Of a stretch of DNA of 64,000 bases, positions 18,660 to 27,771 are shown piece after piece; the first letter of the stretch is position 1; each line of letters begins with the position of its first letter. Made by a program: the position numbers and the translations under genes. Location: positions 90,196 through 154,195 of the forward strand of contig JACKBT010000008.1 of the NCBI GenBank assembly GCA_020634415.1. Direction: 5' to 3'. The DNA is from Ardenticatenaceae bacterium. Lineage in GTDB: Bacteria; Chloroflexota; Anaerolineae; Promineifilales; Promineifilaceae. The notes under the pieces were generated by a model, which was not told the DNA's origin, ran no database searches, and saw only the letters and a program-made list of their open reading frames with translations.

Positions 18660-18884
18660 TTATTTGCCCCCGCCATATCGCTTCACCGAGCGATAAGCAG
18701 TAGCACTCGAACCATTCCAGTTGATCCGCTTTACATGCTCATTCATGCTAACCGTCAACTTCTTGCGCCCTTTAGCGCGACGACTCTTCAAGACATCACG
18801 CCCACCCTTGGTTTGCATGCGCTGTAAAAAGCCGTGCACCCGTTTGCGACGGCGGATTTTTGGTTGATAAGTACGTTTTGGCAT
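18660..18884 (-). CDS. rpmH: Ribosomal protein L34 with C-terminal extension
   Basis: L34 is a basic protein of the large ribosomal subunit. Residues 1-45 match the universal L34 form ([17 protein letters not shown], then [11 protein letters not shown]). The protein continues for about 29 more residues (from [12 protein letters not shown] to VKRYGGGK), making 74 instead of the usual 44-46. The extension is also basic. The frame ends just before rnpA, so the extra part could be real or could reflect loss of the ancestral stop. Confidence 0.93.
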   Translation of the reverse strand: MPKRTYQPKIRRRKRVHGFLQRMQTKGGRDVLKSRRAKGRKKLTVSMNEHVKRINWNGSSATAYRSVKRYGGGK

Positions 18885-18915
18885 TTTATTTTCTCCGTAA
18901 GTCCAATTAGTATCT

Positions 18916-18940
18916 AAAAAAACAGGGCATAAAAGCCCTG
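18916..18940 (-). terminator. Terminator/attenuator hairpin in rpmH leader
   Basis: On the minus strand CAGGGC-TTTTAT-GCCCTG is followed by seven T. It lies between the two putative rpmH promoters and the rpmH start, so it could attenuate the ribosomal operon as well as end transcripts from the gene at 19061. Confidence 0.65.
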
Positions 18941-18971
18941 AAAATTTGCGTTAAATTGAGGCCAGTTTGCC

Positions 18972-19000
18972 AGTATAGTAATCTCTCTTACACCTGTAAA
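18972..19000 (-). promoter_or_regulatory. rpmH promoter P2
   Basis: On the minus strand TTTACA (18995-19000) and TATACT (18972-18977) are 17 nt apart. This is the promoter nearest to rpmH. Confidence 0.6.
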
Positions 19001-19035
19001 CAAGCCTTAATCACTCAATCATAAAGCGACAGAAG

Positions 19036-19064
19036 ATTATACCCAAGCCGCTGGGGTCGGTCAA
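19036..19064 (-). promoter_or_regulatory. rpmH promoter P1
   Basis: On the minus strand TTGACC (19059-19064) and TATAAT (19036-19041) are exactly 17 nt apart, a near-consensus sigma70 promoter. The -35 box overlaps the stop region of the gene ending at 19061. Confidence 0.65.
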
Positions 19065-20512
19065 ATGCGAACTTTGCGGATTTTCCAAGAGTAATGGGGT
19101 AATCCTTTCGAGGTATGGAAGATGCGCAGGGCAAATTCGACCTCATCACCCACTTTCAGGCCACGCGGATCACCGTCAGTGGAGGCGTTGGTGATGCGGG
19201 CGCCTTCGGGTGTATCGGCCGTTATCATGCCCACTGGCGGCACAGGTGTGGGAATAGCCCACTCGGCCACAAACGAGGCAACGATGGCTTTGCCACTCAA
19301 GCGCAAACTGCTGAAATCTGTCTCGTTGCCGCAGTCATAGCAGTTGGGGCGATGCGGCCACCAGACCGAGCCGCAGTTGTTGCACAGTTGGGCATGGAAG
19401 CGCAGCAGTTCATCCCGTTCGCGGTACATCAGCGGCAGCGATGTCCAGGGATCAACCGTCGGCGGGAAGAGGGGTTTGTCCTGGAAACTCTCGCGGAAGT
19501 AAAGGGCCAGATTGTAGGGCAGTTCGGCTTTGGTATTGAGCCAGGCGGTGGTCGGCCGTTTTTCTGGCCGGTTTTTAAGGGCATCTGTTACGCGAAACAG
19601 GAAAGCATCCGCCCCATCGCCGTAGCCAACCAGGGTAATGTGGTCGCCGGGATCGGCCGTTTCCAACAACAACGCTAACTGGGCCAGGGCAAAAGCCGTC
19701 CCCAAATTTCCCGCCTGCATCAACAAGCTGGGAGCTGGTCCTTTCATGCCCATCGCCATAAAAGCCGCACCCAGCGGCGACTGCTTGGCCATGCTCATGT
19801 AAACACGGCCGTCTGGCACATACGCCGCCACGCCCTTCACACTGGCCGCTTCCACCCCACTCGCCGCCAGCAGCCCTTTCACCACCTGTTTCATCATGGC
19901 AAAGTAGCCCACCTGATTGGTGTAAGCTTCATCGTCGGTTTGCAGATAACGGCCGTCCCGCACCCGCCAGGTATCAATCGTGGGATCACTTAAATGATAC
20001 TGCCCCACCAACTCAGCAATCACGCCCTCACCCGAACCCAGCAGCAAAGCCGCCGCGCCATCACCGGAAATGGCTTCGAGAATCGTGCCTGGTTCGGGTC
20101 GGCGCATATCGGCCGTTGTCACCAGTGCTTGACGGATGGAACCAGCTAGGAGGGAGTCGAGGGCTTGGGCAACGGCCGTTGTGCCAGCCCGTAAACTATT
20201 GCCAAAATCGGCCGTGCGGCTGGCATCTACATCACAAGCCATCGCCACCACCGCCGCGCTGCTCTTCTCGCCAAACGGGGCCGTCGTCGAGGCAAAGTAG
20301 ACCGCATCCACCTGCGCCGCCTCTCGCCCCGTGAGCGCGTGCAGCCCCGCCTCGGTAGCCATCGTCACACAATCCTCATCAAACCCGGCTACGGCCCGTT
20401 CCCCAATCAACAGCGGCTTGGCCTGCTCCAACTTCCACGCCTCACCGATGGCGGCACGGGAAACGCGATAATGGGGAATATAAGTGCCAAAATCAAGAAT
20501 ACCAATTGTCAT
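19061..20512 (-). CDS. HMG-CoA synthase-like thiolase-fold protein fused to DUF35 zinc-ribbon/OB domain
   Basis: The first ~330 residues resemble archaeal-type HMG-CoA synthase (ILDFGTYIPHYRVSR at the start, FDEDCVTMATEAGLHAL near residue 44). The rest is a DUF35 module: a zinc ribbon CNNCG...CYDCG near residue 385, then an OB-fold ending in KIRKVRI. In archaea these two modules are separate proteins of one complex that channels acyl-CoA. The usual catalytic segment ACKAGT reads SLRAGT here (near residue 106), so the nucleophilic Cys appears to be Leu. The protein may thus be non-catalytic or use other chemistry. It precedes no mevalonate genes in this window. Confidence 0.8.
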   Translation of the reverse strand: MTIGILDFGTYIPHYRVSRAAIGEAWKLEQAKPLLIGERAVAGFDEDCVTMATEAGLHALTGREAAQVDAVYFASTTAPFGEKSSAAVVAMACDVDASRTADFGNSLRAGTTAVAQALDSLLAGSIRQALVTTADMRRPEPGTILEAISGDGAAALLLGSGEGVIAELVGQYHLSDPTIDTWRVRDGRYLQTDDEAYTNQVGYFAMMKQVVKGLLAASGVEAASVKGVAAYVPDGRVYMSMAKQSPLGAAFMAMGMKGPAPSLLMQAGNLGTAFALAQLALLLETADPGDHITLVGYGDGADAFLFRVTDALKNRPEKRPTTAWLNTKAELPYNLALYFRESFQDKPLFPPTVDPWTSLPLMYRERDELLRFHAQLCNNCGSVWWPHRPNCYDCGNETDFSSLRLSGKAIVASFVAEWAIPTPVPPVGMITADTPEGARITNASTDGDPRGLKVGDEVEFALRIFHTSKGLPHYSWKIRKVRI

Positions 20513-20576
20513 AAAAACTCCTTTTCGTTATGCTCAGAAACACCGCAGCATTATTATTTATTCCATACCACCCTGG

Positions 20577-23500
20577 TTACTCTTCAACTTGAAGACGCAG
20601 CGTCACAATTTGAAACGGCCGTATCTCCACCGCCACCTCATCATCCGCCACCGCCAACTCCGCCTGGTTCTCTTCCAACAAATTGGTACGCCACGCCGCC
20701 GCCAACGGAAAGCCGCAGCGCAAAACGGCCGTTCCCCGCCGCCGCTCACTCTCATACAAACGCACAATCAAGCCATCCCCATCTTCCGCCAGTTTCACTG
20801 TTTCGATGACGACGTTTTCCTGTTCACAGGTGATGAGAGGGTGGAGATGGGAGATTGGAGATTGGGTTTCTTGTGCCTGTGTCACTTGAAAAATGAAAGG
20901 CGGGTTGTTGAGGGCATAGGCTTGGGTGATGGTTTCGGTGAGCGAACGGCCGTTATGCGGCAGCAAACTGTACCGAAATTCATGCGCCCCTTCATCCGCA
21001 TGAGGATCAGGATAGCTGGGGCTGCGCAGCAAACTCAGGCGCATCACCGTGCCACTCGGCGTGGCATCCTGAATATCATGCCCATATTTGCCATCATTCA
21101 GCAAACTGGCCCCATAATCACCTTCGCTCACGTCAACCCACTTTTGAGCGGCCGTTTCAAAACGTGCCCAATCCCAACTCGTATTACGATGGGTTGGCCG
21201 CTCCACATGCCCCCACTGCACCTCATAAGTCGCCGTAGGCGTAAGCACATCCACCGGGAAAGCCACCTTAAGCAAAATGTGCTTCTCCTGCCAGTCTATG
21301 CGCGTCTCAAAATCAAGGCGGCGGCTAAAATGGCGCAGCGAAATGCGCTGCGTGTAATTGCTGTTGAGAATGCGGCGTTTAATTTCCAGCGTAGCTCGCA
21401 GCGGCCCCGCCTCAACAACCGTAATAGATTCAGCCGGTTCCGCCAGCCACATCTTGTCATCATAAAAGATGTCAATATCCCAGGCATCCCACTGTTTGGG
21501 CCGATCCTCAAACGCCTGCAACTGATTGGCAATCGCCCCAGGCGGCAGCACTTCCCGCTCGTTTTCCTTATCAAAAATGCGGGTGATGTCCCCAGCATCG
21601 TTGAACTCCACCCGCAAAAAATCATTTTCCAGGTGATGGGGCAACACCTCAAGCTCATACAAGACAAAGCTGCTGCCAGACCAGGGCATCACCGCATACG
21701 GCGGCAAGGCATCGGCGTGAACCAATAACCCGCCGTCCACAGGCTGTGTGCCGTAACTCGGCGCAAGGGGATAGCTGTCGGGAATGTGCAGCACGTCGGT
21801 GAGGGTGTGGCTGTTGGGGTTGACGAGGAGCAGAGGCGTTTGTTGGTGGTGGGCAACGGCCGTTAACGCCGCCTCCATCACCCCTGCCGCCAACTGCCGC
21901 ACCTCAGCATACTGCGCCAACGATTCCACATAAACCGGCGCAATACTCGAACCCGGAATAATGTCATGAAACTGATTCAAGCAAACCAACTCCCAAGCCC
22001 GGCGCAGGGGCGCATGTGGATACTCAAACACCTGGTTTACGGCGGCAAAAGCAGCCACAAACTCCGCATTATGCAGCCAAAATTCACTTTGCCGATTGGC
22101 CCGTTTGTTACGCGATTGCGTGGTATACGTGCCGCGATGATATTCCAGATACAGTTCCCCCTTCCACACCGGCAGTTCCCCGCCGCTGTTCGCCTCCAAA
22201 GCCCGGAAAAACTCAATCACTTTAGCATGATGAATGCGCGGCGTGGCCGGAAAATTGCCCATCTCGCGGATATTTTCCAGCATTTCGCGGGTAGGGCCGC
22301 CGCCACCATCCCCATAGCCAAAAGCCATCAACAGCTCGTGCATTTGCTCCTTTTGTTGGAAATTCGTCCAGGTAGCCAGGATGGTTTTAGGCGTAGCCGA
22401 GGCATTATAGGTGCTGGCATAGGCACTGCTGCTCTCTTCAGGCGTTGGACTGTAATGCGTCAGCACACGGGTACCGTCCAAACCTTGCCACCAAAAGGAA
22501 TCATAGGGCATCCGGTTATATTGGCTCCAGCCAATTTTGATGGTGAAAAAATATTCCAAGCCCGCTTCTTTGATCAACTGCGGCAAATTCCAGGCGTAGC
22601 CAAAGACATCGGGCAGCCACAGAACGGGCGATTCGGCTTCAGCCCCAAAATGTTCCCGGAAAAAGGTACGCCCCAGCAGAAACTGCCGCGCCAATGATTC
22701 CCCGCCGCTGATATTGCAGTCAGCCTCCACCCACATCCCACCAATGGCTTCCCAACGGCCGTCTGCCACCAACCGCTTTATCTCCGCAAACAACTCCGGC
22801 TGATTCCGCCGCACATAATCGTACAACTGGGGCTGGCTTTGGGTGAATTTGTAGTCAGGGAACTGCTCCATCAACCGGATAACCGTATGGAACGTCCGCT
22901 CCGCCTTGCGCTGCGTCTGCGCCAATGTCCACAACCAGGCCACATCAATATGGGCATGTCCCGCCGCATAAATATCCACATCTAACGGCGCACCGGCTCG
23001 CTCAACATGCTCCCGCAAAACCGCATGAGCCGCCGCCACCGAGTCATGAAACGCCTCCCCAAACGGCTCACGCGTGTCCAGCACCTTGAACGCTTTATCC
23101 AGGCCATTCAGCAAATGCCCTTTCGCTGGATGATTCTCGTCTAGCTGGTTGGCAATCCCCAACGCCCCGCGAGCGGTGATGATGAAATCACGAGTGGGTT
23201 GGTCAATCTGCACCACGTAACAGGGCCGCATAAAAAGCCGCCCATCAGCGTGGCCAAAAATGCTCCGATCCAGGCCCGTCCAACCGTGCAGTGCCAATCG
23301 GTGTGTTTGGCCGTCATGCCACTCTGGGCGCAGCAACACTTCCTGGTGATGGCGGTCGCAGGTGGCGTAGGCACGGCCGTTTACATAGATCAATGCCTCA
23401 GGGTGGCTAAAGTCACCAGCTTCACCCAGCGGCAAAAAGAGGGCAATCGGCCGTTCCGCCTCCCATTCCGCAGGCACAGCAAATTGAGTATGCAGCACAA

Positions 23501-23726
23501 ACGTGGTATCCCACTGCCCCCAGTAAGAATGTGGTGCAATCGTCGGCCAACCGGCCACCTCCGCCTGTTGGCCCAGAATCGCCGATTCGGCTGCCGGATC
23601 CGTCGGGCCATCCAGAGCCAAATAGTGAAAAGGTGGCACCTCCACCTGCCGCCGATACACCAGCGGCGCAATCAACGCCAATCTTTGTTGAATCTTCTCC
23701 GTTGTCCATCGCTGTTTATGAATCAT
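20577..23726 (-). CDS. GH38 alpha-mannosidase
   Basis: This enzyme hydrolyses alpha-mannosidic bonds with a zinc-dependent retaining mechanism. At 1049 residues it fits the cytosolic/lysosomal-like bacterial GH38 type. Visible motifs are GHAHIDVAWLWTLAQT near residue 255 (zinc-binding His and Asp), GGMWVEADCNISGGESLARQ near residue 325, and LWLPDVFGYAWNLPQL near residue 360 with the nucleophile Asp. Beta-sandwich domains follow to the C-terminus. No signal peptide is seen, so it probably acts in the cytoplasm on imported mannosides. It is separated from the HMGCS-like gene by about 64 nt on the same strand. Confidence 0.93.
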   Translation of the reverse strand: MIHKQRWTTEKIQQRLALIAPLVYRRQVEVPPFHYLALDGPTDPAAESAILGQQAEVAGWPTIAPHSYWGQWDTTFVLHTQFAVPAEWEAERPIALFLPLGEAGDFSHPEALIYVNGRAYATCDRHHQEVLLRPEWHDGQTHRLALHGWTGLDRSIFGHADGRLFMRPCYVVQIDQPTRDFIITARGALGIANQLDENHPAKGHLLNGLDKAFKVLDTREPFGEAFHDSVAAAHAVLREHVERAGAPLDVDIYAAGHAHIDVAWLWTLAQTQRKAERTFHTVIRLMEQFPDYKFTQSQPQLYDYVRRNQPELFAEIKRLVADGRWEAIGGMWVEADCNISGGESLARQFLLGRTFFREHFGAEAESPVLWLPDVFGYAWNLPQLIKEAGLEYFFTIKIGWSQYNRMPYDSFWWQGLDGTRVLTHYSPTPEESSSAYASTYNASATPKTILATWTNFQQKEQMHELLMAFGYGDGGGGPTREMLENIREMGNFPATPRIHHAKVIEFFRALEANSGGELPVWKGELYLEYHRGTYTTQSRNKRANRQSEFWLHNAEFVAAFAAVNQVFEYPHAPLRRAWELVCLNQFHDIIPGSSIAPVYVESLAQYAEVRQLAAGVMEAALTAVAHHQQTPLLLVNPNSHTLTDVLHIPDSYPLAPSYGTQPVDGGLLVHADALPPYAVMPWSGSSFVLYELEVLPHHLENDFLRVEFNDAGDITRIFDKENEREVLPPGAIANQLQAFEDRPKQWDAWDIDIFYDDKMWLAEPAESITVVEAGPLRATLEIKRRILNSNYTQRISLRHFSRRLDFETRIDWQEKHILLKVAFPVDVLTPTATYEVQWGHVERPTHRNTSWDWARFETAAQKWVDVSEGDYGASLLNDGKYGHDIQDATPSGTVMRLSLLRSPSYPDPHADEGAHEFRYSLLPHNGRSLTETITQAYALNNPPFIFQVTQAQETQSPISHLHPLITCEQENVVIETVKLAEDGDGLIVRLYESERRRGTAVLRCGFPLAAAWRTNLLEENQAELAVADDEVAVEIRPFQIVTLRLQVEE

Positions 23727-23750
23727 CTTGTTCCGTGTCTATTCAACTGG

Positions 23751-23786
23751 TTGACTGACAAATCTTATTTTCAGGGTGTCAGTCAA
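23751..23786. promoter_or_regulatory. Inverted repeat upstream of GH38 gene
   Basis: Perfect 10-nt arms TTGACTGACA and TGTCAGTCAA are separated by 16 nt, about 25 nt before the GH38 start. There is no T run, so it looks more like an operator for a dimeric regulator than a terminator. Confidence 0.45.
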
Positions 23787-23828
23787 TCATGTCCATTCAA
23801 TCTACAACAAAATTGAATTCTTTTGTAT

Positions 23829-25997
23829 TCATGAAAATAAACGTTGTAACTTTGTCGAAAGCACAATGTTACCATTGATCTTGAGCTTGCCAGACATAAA
23901 AGCCGCCTGGGGGTCGAGTTCGCCAGTGGTGAGCGCCAGGAAATCGGGGTAGGCAATGGTAAGGGTGCAGTCGGGGTTGGGAGCCGTGCCGGGATAACAA
24001 CGGCCGTTTCCCTCCTTCAAATCCACCACATACATCCCCCCCTCATCCCCACGCAAATTAAACTGGTACACCGCCCCCACCTCCTGCACCCACTGCGGAT
24101 TTTGCGCCATACGCCACCCCATCTCCTCAAAAATTGCCTGCGAACGCGGCACAGCCGCCCCCCGCTCCTCGCCCTTCGCCCCCCGCTCCTCACTCTTCGG
24201 GTACAACTCCACCGCCGCATTCGACAGCACCACCTCATCCCGCTCCTTCACCTTACTGCGGAACACAATGCGCGTCTCCGATTCGCGCCACATCTCCGTC
24301 ACAATCGTCTCGCCAGGGAACACATGCTTGGCAAAGCGCACCTTGATGCTCTTGAAACGCGCCGGGTCATTATCGGCGAAATGTTTCAGCACCGCCCGCC
24401 CCGCAAAACCAAAAAAGCAGAGGCCGTGCAGAATCGGCCGTTCAAAACCCCCCATCGCCGCCATCGCCGGGTCCGCATGGAGCGGATTGCGATCCCCCGA
24501 CGACAGACGATAGAGCAAAGCCTGATTTTCGTCTGTTTTATCCTCATGCACTGCATCCGGCGCACGGTCGGGCGGCTGGTTAATGTCGCCCGACGGCCCA
24601 CGCTCGCCGCCAAAGCCACCAATACCGCGAATGAAGACCGAACTTTGGTTAAAAACCACCTCCTCGCCATGCTCATCCACACTGCTGATGTCGGTGATGA
24701 TAAGTGCGCCCTTGCCTTTGTCGTAAATCTGGCTGATTTTGGCTTTTTGCGTGAAGGTGCCAGAGGTGGGCAACGGCCGTTTCAACTCCATATACTGCTC
24801 CCCATGCAGCAGCATCATCGGGTTAAACTTCAACCCCGGCACACTCATAATCTGGCCCAACACCACAAAAGGAAACGTCACGCCAAACGTGGGCAGCGCA
24901 TGAAAACCCGCCCCATTCAGCTCATACACAAACTGCAGCTCCTGCGCGTCGAGCGGGTCTTTCGCCGCCCCCACCGAAAGCGCATACAGGCTCACATCCC
25001 GCTCGGTATAGCTGTACACCTCTGGTGTAAACTGGTAGCTCATGGCTTTGGCCACATCCACAAACTCATTGCGCGGCGAAGCCGCCGCCGCTTGCGCTTC
25101 TTGCAAATTGCGCGTGATAGGCACAAACGAATCCATAATCGTCGTCGGATTCTCCGCCTCGGCAAAATCATCAATCACCGCCCACTTTTCGCCCACCTGC
25201 TCCGGCGTGATGGGCTGATGCACGGGGAAAAAGGCCCCCTGGCTCCGCTGCCAGCGCAGCCGCGATACCCAACCCGCACCCACTTCAAACAACTGGCCTG
25301 TCACATCGCAGCTTTCGTGGCACAAATAAGCAACCAACGGGGCCACATATTCCGGCTTCAAGGCTTCCACCATCTCTTGGGGCAGCACCGTCTCCGTCAG
25401 GCGCGAACCCGCCATGGGCGCGATGGTGTTGACATGTACATTGCGTTTCTGCCCTTCAATTGCCAGCGTATTGGCTAAGCCCAACAGCCCCAACTTGGCC
25501 GTGCCATAATTGGCCTGCCCAAAGTTGCCGTAAATGCCCGCCGCCGAGGTAGTAAAAATCACACGGCCGTATTGCTGATCGCGCAAATAGGGCCAGGCGG
25601 CATGGGTCACTTTGAAGGAGCCATACAGATGCACCCGATAGATTAGCTCCCAATCCTGCTCGCTCATTTTGTGGAAGCTGGTGTCGCGCAAAATGCCGGC
25701 ATTGTTGACGACAATATCTACACTTCCAAACGTATCGAGGGCTGTTTGCACGATTTTGTCGCCATTTTCTACGGAGTCGTAATTGGGAACGGCCGTTCCC
25801 CCCGCCGCCACAATCTCCGCCACCACCTCATCCGCCGGGGTGGCATCCGCCCCCTGCCCAAAGGCAGAGCCGCCCAAATCATTCACCACCACCTTCGCCC
25901 CCCGGCTCGCCAGCAGCAGGGCATACGTCCGCCCCAAACCGCCGCCCGCCCCCGTCACAATCGCCACTCTACCGTCAAAACGCATCTCGTCGCTCAT
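23829..25997 (-). CDS. MFE-2-like enzyme: SDR dehydrogenase, MaoC-type hydratase and SCP2 domain
   Basis: The 722-residue protein has the same domain order as eukaryotic peroxisomal MFE-2. Residues ~1-290 form a short-chain dehydrogenase (VTGAGGGLGRTYAL, catalytic YGTAKLGLLG). Residues ~310-460 form a MaoC N-terminal domain. Residues ~480-590 form the hydratase-2 domain, with the signature SGDRNPLHADP (catalytic Asp and His). The C-terminal ~110 residues are an SCP2 lipid-binding domain. It should hydrate trans-2-enoyl-CoA and oxidise the 3-hydroxyacyl-CoA, supporting beta-oxidation with the nearby acyl-CoA dehydrogenases. The start at 25997 is set by AAGGAGG directly upstream; the frame runs 6 codons further. 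Confidence 0.9.
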   Translation of the reverse strand: MSDEMRFDGRVAIVTGAGGGLGRTYALLLASRGAKVVVNDLGGSAFGQGADATPADEVVAEIVAAGGTAVPNYDSVENGDKIVQTALDTFGSVDIVVNNAGILRDTSFHKMSEQDWELIYRVHLYGSFKVTHAAWPYLRDQQYGRVIFTTSAAGIYGNFGQANYGTAKLGLLGLANTLAIEGQKRNVHVNTIAPMAGSRLTETVLPQEMVEALKPEYVAPLVAYLCHESCDVTGQLFEVGAGWVSRLRWQRSQGAFFPVHQPITPEQVGEKWAVIDDFAEAENPTTIMDSFVPITRNLQEAQAAAASPRNEFVDVAKAMSYQFTPEVYSYTERDVSLYALSVGAAKDPLDAQELQFVYELNGAGFHALPTFGVTFPFVVLGQIMSVPGLKFNPMMLLHGEQYMELKRPLPTSGTFTQKAKISQIYDKGKGALIITDISSVDEHGEEVVFNQSSVFIRGIGGFGGERGPSGDINQPPDRAPDAVHEDKTDENQALLYRLSSGDRNPLHADPAMAAMGGFERPILHGLCFFGFAGRAVLKHFADNDPARFKSIKVRFAKHVFPGETIVTEMWRESETRIVFRSKVKERDEVVLSNAAVELYPKSEERGAKGEERGAAVPRSQAIFEEMGWRMAQNPQWVQEVGAVYQFNLRGDEGGMYVVDLKEGNGRCYPGTAPNPDCTLTIAYPDFLALTTGELDPQAAFMSGKLKINGNIVLSTKLQRLFS

Positions 25998-26014
25998 CCT
26001 GCCTCCTTCACACA

Positions 26015-26070
26015 CCCTCCCGGAGGCTTAACCCTTGAGTTAACCCGTCCGCAAAACCTCCGGGAGGCTT
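26015..26070. repeat. Palindromic intergenic repeat (CCTCCCGGAGG family)
   Basis: Arms CCTCCCGGAGGCTT and AACCTCCGGGAGGCTT flank about 25 nt. It lies immediately upstream of the MFE-2-like gene. It is related in design to the elements near 40190, 49703 and 51884. Confidence 0.7.
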
Positions 26071-26076
26071 GCTTTC

Positions 26077-26421
26077 TTATGATTCTTCCTTCAATTTAGG
26101 ATTATTCGCATGTCGCTCTTTATCCCGCTTCGTCTTCTTATCCATATTGCGGTGAAAGGCTTCCGTCAAATCCACCCCCGTCTGATTGGCTAAACAGATC
26201 AGCACAAACAGCACATCGGCAAACTCATCGGCCAAATTATAAGCTTCGTCCGACTTTTTGAAGCTTTGGTCGCCATACACCCGCGCCATAATGCGGGCCA
26301 CTTCGCCCACTTCTTCCATGAGAACGGCCGTATTCGTCAACTCCGAATAATAGCGCACCCCAATCGTCCGCACCCACTCATCCACCATCGCCTGACATCC
26401 CTGCAAAGTTATCTCATCCAT
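26077..26421 (-). CDS. MazG-like nucleotide pyrophosphohydrolase
   Basis: The 114-residue protein has the helical MazG pattern: VLMEEVGEVARIMAR near residue 33 with the first acidic pair, and LADEFADVLFVLICLANQTGVDL near residue 63 with the second ExxD pair. These residues bind Mg and the nucleotide triphosphate. Such enzymes remove non-canonical or excess nucleotides. The tail is highly charged (KKTKRDKERHANNPKLKEES). It lies just before the MFE-2-like gene on the same strand. Confidence 0.85.
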   Translation of the reverse strand: MDEITLQGCQAMVDEWVRTIGVRYYSELTNTAVLMEEVGEVARIMARVYGDQSFKKSDEAYNLADEFADVLFVLICLANQTGVDLTEAFHRNMDKKTKRDKERHANNPKLKEES

Positions 26422-26445
26422 ATCTCTTCGTTAGTCTCAAAAAAA

Positions 26446-26530
26446 GAATTTAACGCAAAGTGGCAAGAGAACAAAGAACACTAAGACCTCTTTTCCTCCT
26501 TTGTGCCTTTGCGCCTCTGCGTTAAATATC
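26446..26530. repeat. Imperfect inverted repeat between MazG-like and ACAD genes
   Basis: ATTTAACGCAAAG on the left is mirrored by TTTGCGCCTCTGCGTTAAAT on the right. The words CTCTGCGTTAAA and TTTGCGCC are common in interspersed repeats of many environmental bacteria. No gene is seen here. Confidence 0.5.
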
Positions 26531-26538
26531 CCTAATAT

Positions 26539-27684
26539 CTAAAAGCCCATCGAACGGCCGATTATCTCCTTCATAATCTCCGTCGTCCCCGCATAAATCG
26601 TCTGCACCCGCGCATCCAGATAAAACTTACTAATCGGATACTCCGTCATATAGCCATACCCCCCATGCAGTTGCAAACATTGATCCACCACCTTCTTTTG
26701 CAACTCCGTCGTCCACCACTTCGCCATCGCCGCCTCATCGGCCGTTAACTGCCCCCCATTCAACTCCCCAATACAGCGATCCACAAACACCCGCGCAATT
26801 TCAATCTCCGTCCTCATCTCCGCCAGCTTAAACCGCGAATTCTGAAACTTACCAATCGGCTGCCCAAACGCCATCCGCTCACGGCAATAATCCACCGTCA
26901 TCGCCAACGCCGCCTCACATGCCGCCACCGCCATCACCGCCACCGACAACCGCTCCTGCGGCAACTGCTGCATCAACTGATAAAACCCCCTGCCCTCCTC
27001 ACCCAACAAATTAGCCATCGGCACTTTCACATTGTCAAAAAACAATTCGGCCGTATCCTGCGCCTTCAAGCCAATCTTGTCCAAATTACGCCCCCGCTCA
27101 AAGCCCTCCATCCCTCTTTCCACCACCAGCAAACTAATGCCACTGTGCCCCGCCTCTGGGTTGGTCTTCGCCACCACAATCACCAGATCACTATGAATGC
27201 CATTGGTAATAAAGGTTTTTTGTCCATTCAAAATATAGTGATCATCGCGGCGAACGGCCGTTGTCCGCACCCCCGCCAAATCACTGCCCGCCCCCGGCTC
27301 ACTCATGGCAATCGCCGTAATCAACTCCCCCGCCACCATCCCCGGCAGCCACCGATCCAGCTGATCGGCCGTCGCATAATTCAAAAAGTAAGGCATATTC
27401 ACATCATTATGCAGCCCAAACCCCACCCCCGAAGCCCCCGCCCGCGTCAACTCCTCCGTCACAATCACGTTATAACGAAAATCATGCTCCCCGCTGCCCC
27501 CATACTGCTCCGGCGCATCCATACACAAAAAACCCAACGCCCCCGCCTTCCGCCAAACCTCCCGATCCACCAACCCCTCATGCTCCCACCCCTCATGAAA
27601 CGGCACAATCTCCCTCGCCACAAAACGCCGCACCGCCTCCCGAAACATCTCATGCTCTTCATTAAAAATATTCCGCTTCATCAT
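26539..27684 (-). CDS. Acyl-CoA dehydrogenase
   Basis: This FAD enzyme makes the trans-2 double bond of acyl-CoA and passes electrons to ETF. Residue segments fit the short/medium-chain family: AIAMSEPGAGSDLAGVRT near residue 130 (FAD and substrate contacts), NGQKTFITNG near residue 152, and QLHGGYGYMTEYPISKFYLDARVQTIYAGTTEIMKEII at the end, with the presumed catalytic Glu in TTEIMKE. The start follows GGAGG; ATG at 27684 or 27681 is likely, while the frame also offers TTG at 27687. It belongs with the MFE-2-like gene and a second family member in one leftward group. Confidence 0.93.
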   Translation of the reverse strand: MMKRNIFNEEHEMFREAVRRFVAREIVPFHEGWEHEGLVDREVWRKAGALGFLCMDAPEQYGGSGEHDFRYNVIVTEELTRAGASGVGFGLHNDVNMPYFLNYATADQLDRWLPGMVAGELITAIAMSEPGAGSDLAGVRTTAVRRDDHYILNGQKTFITNGIHSDLVIVVAKTNPEAGHSGISLLVVERGMEGFERGRNLDKIGLKAQDTAELFFDNVKVPMANLLGEEGRGFYQLMQQLPQERLSVAVMAVAACEAALAMTVDYCRERMAFGQPIGKFQNSRFKLAEMRTEIEIARVFVDRCIGELNGGQLTADEAAMAKWWTTELQKKVVDQCLQLHGGYGYMTEYPISKFYLDARVQTIYAGTTEIMKEIIGRSMGF

Positions 27685-27771
27685 CAACCTCCATTCACAA
27701 CAATCCCTTATTCGTAATCCTTTCCATTCGTGAGCAAAACCATAAACAACGTAAAATCATCCCCTCCATCA

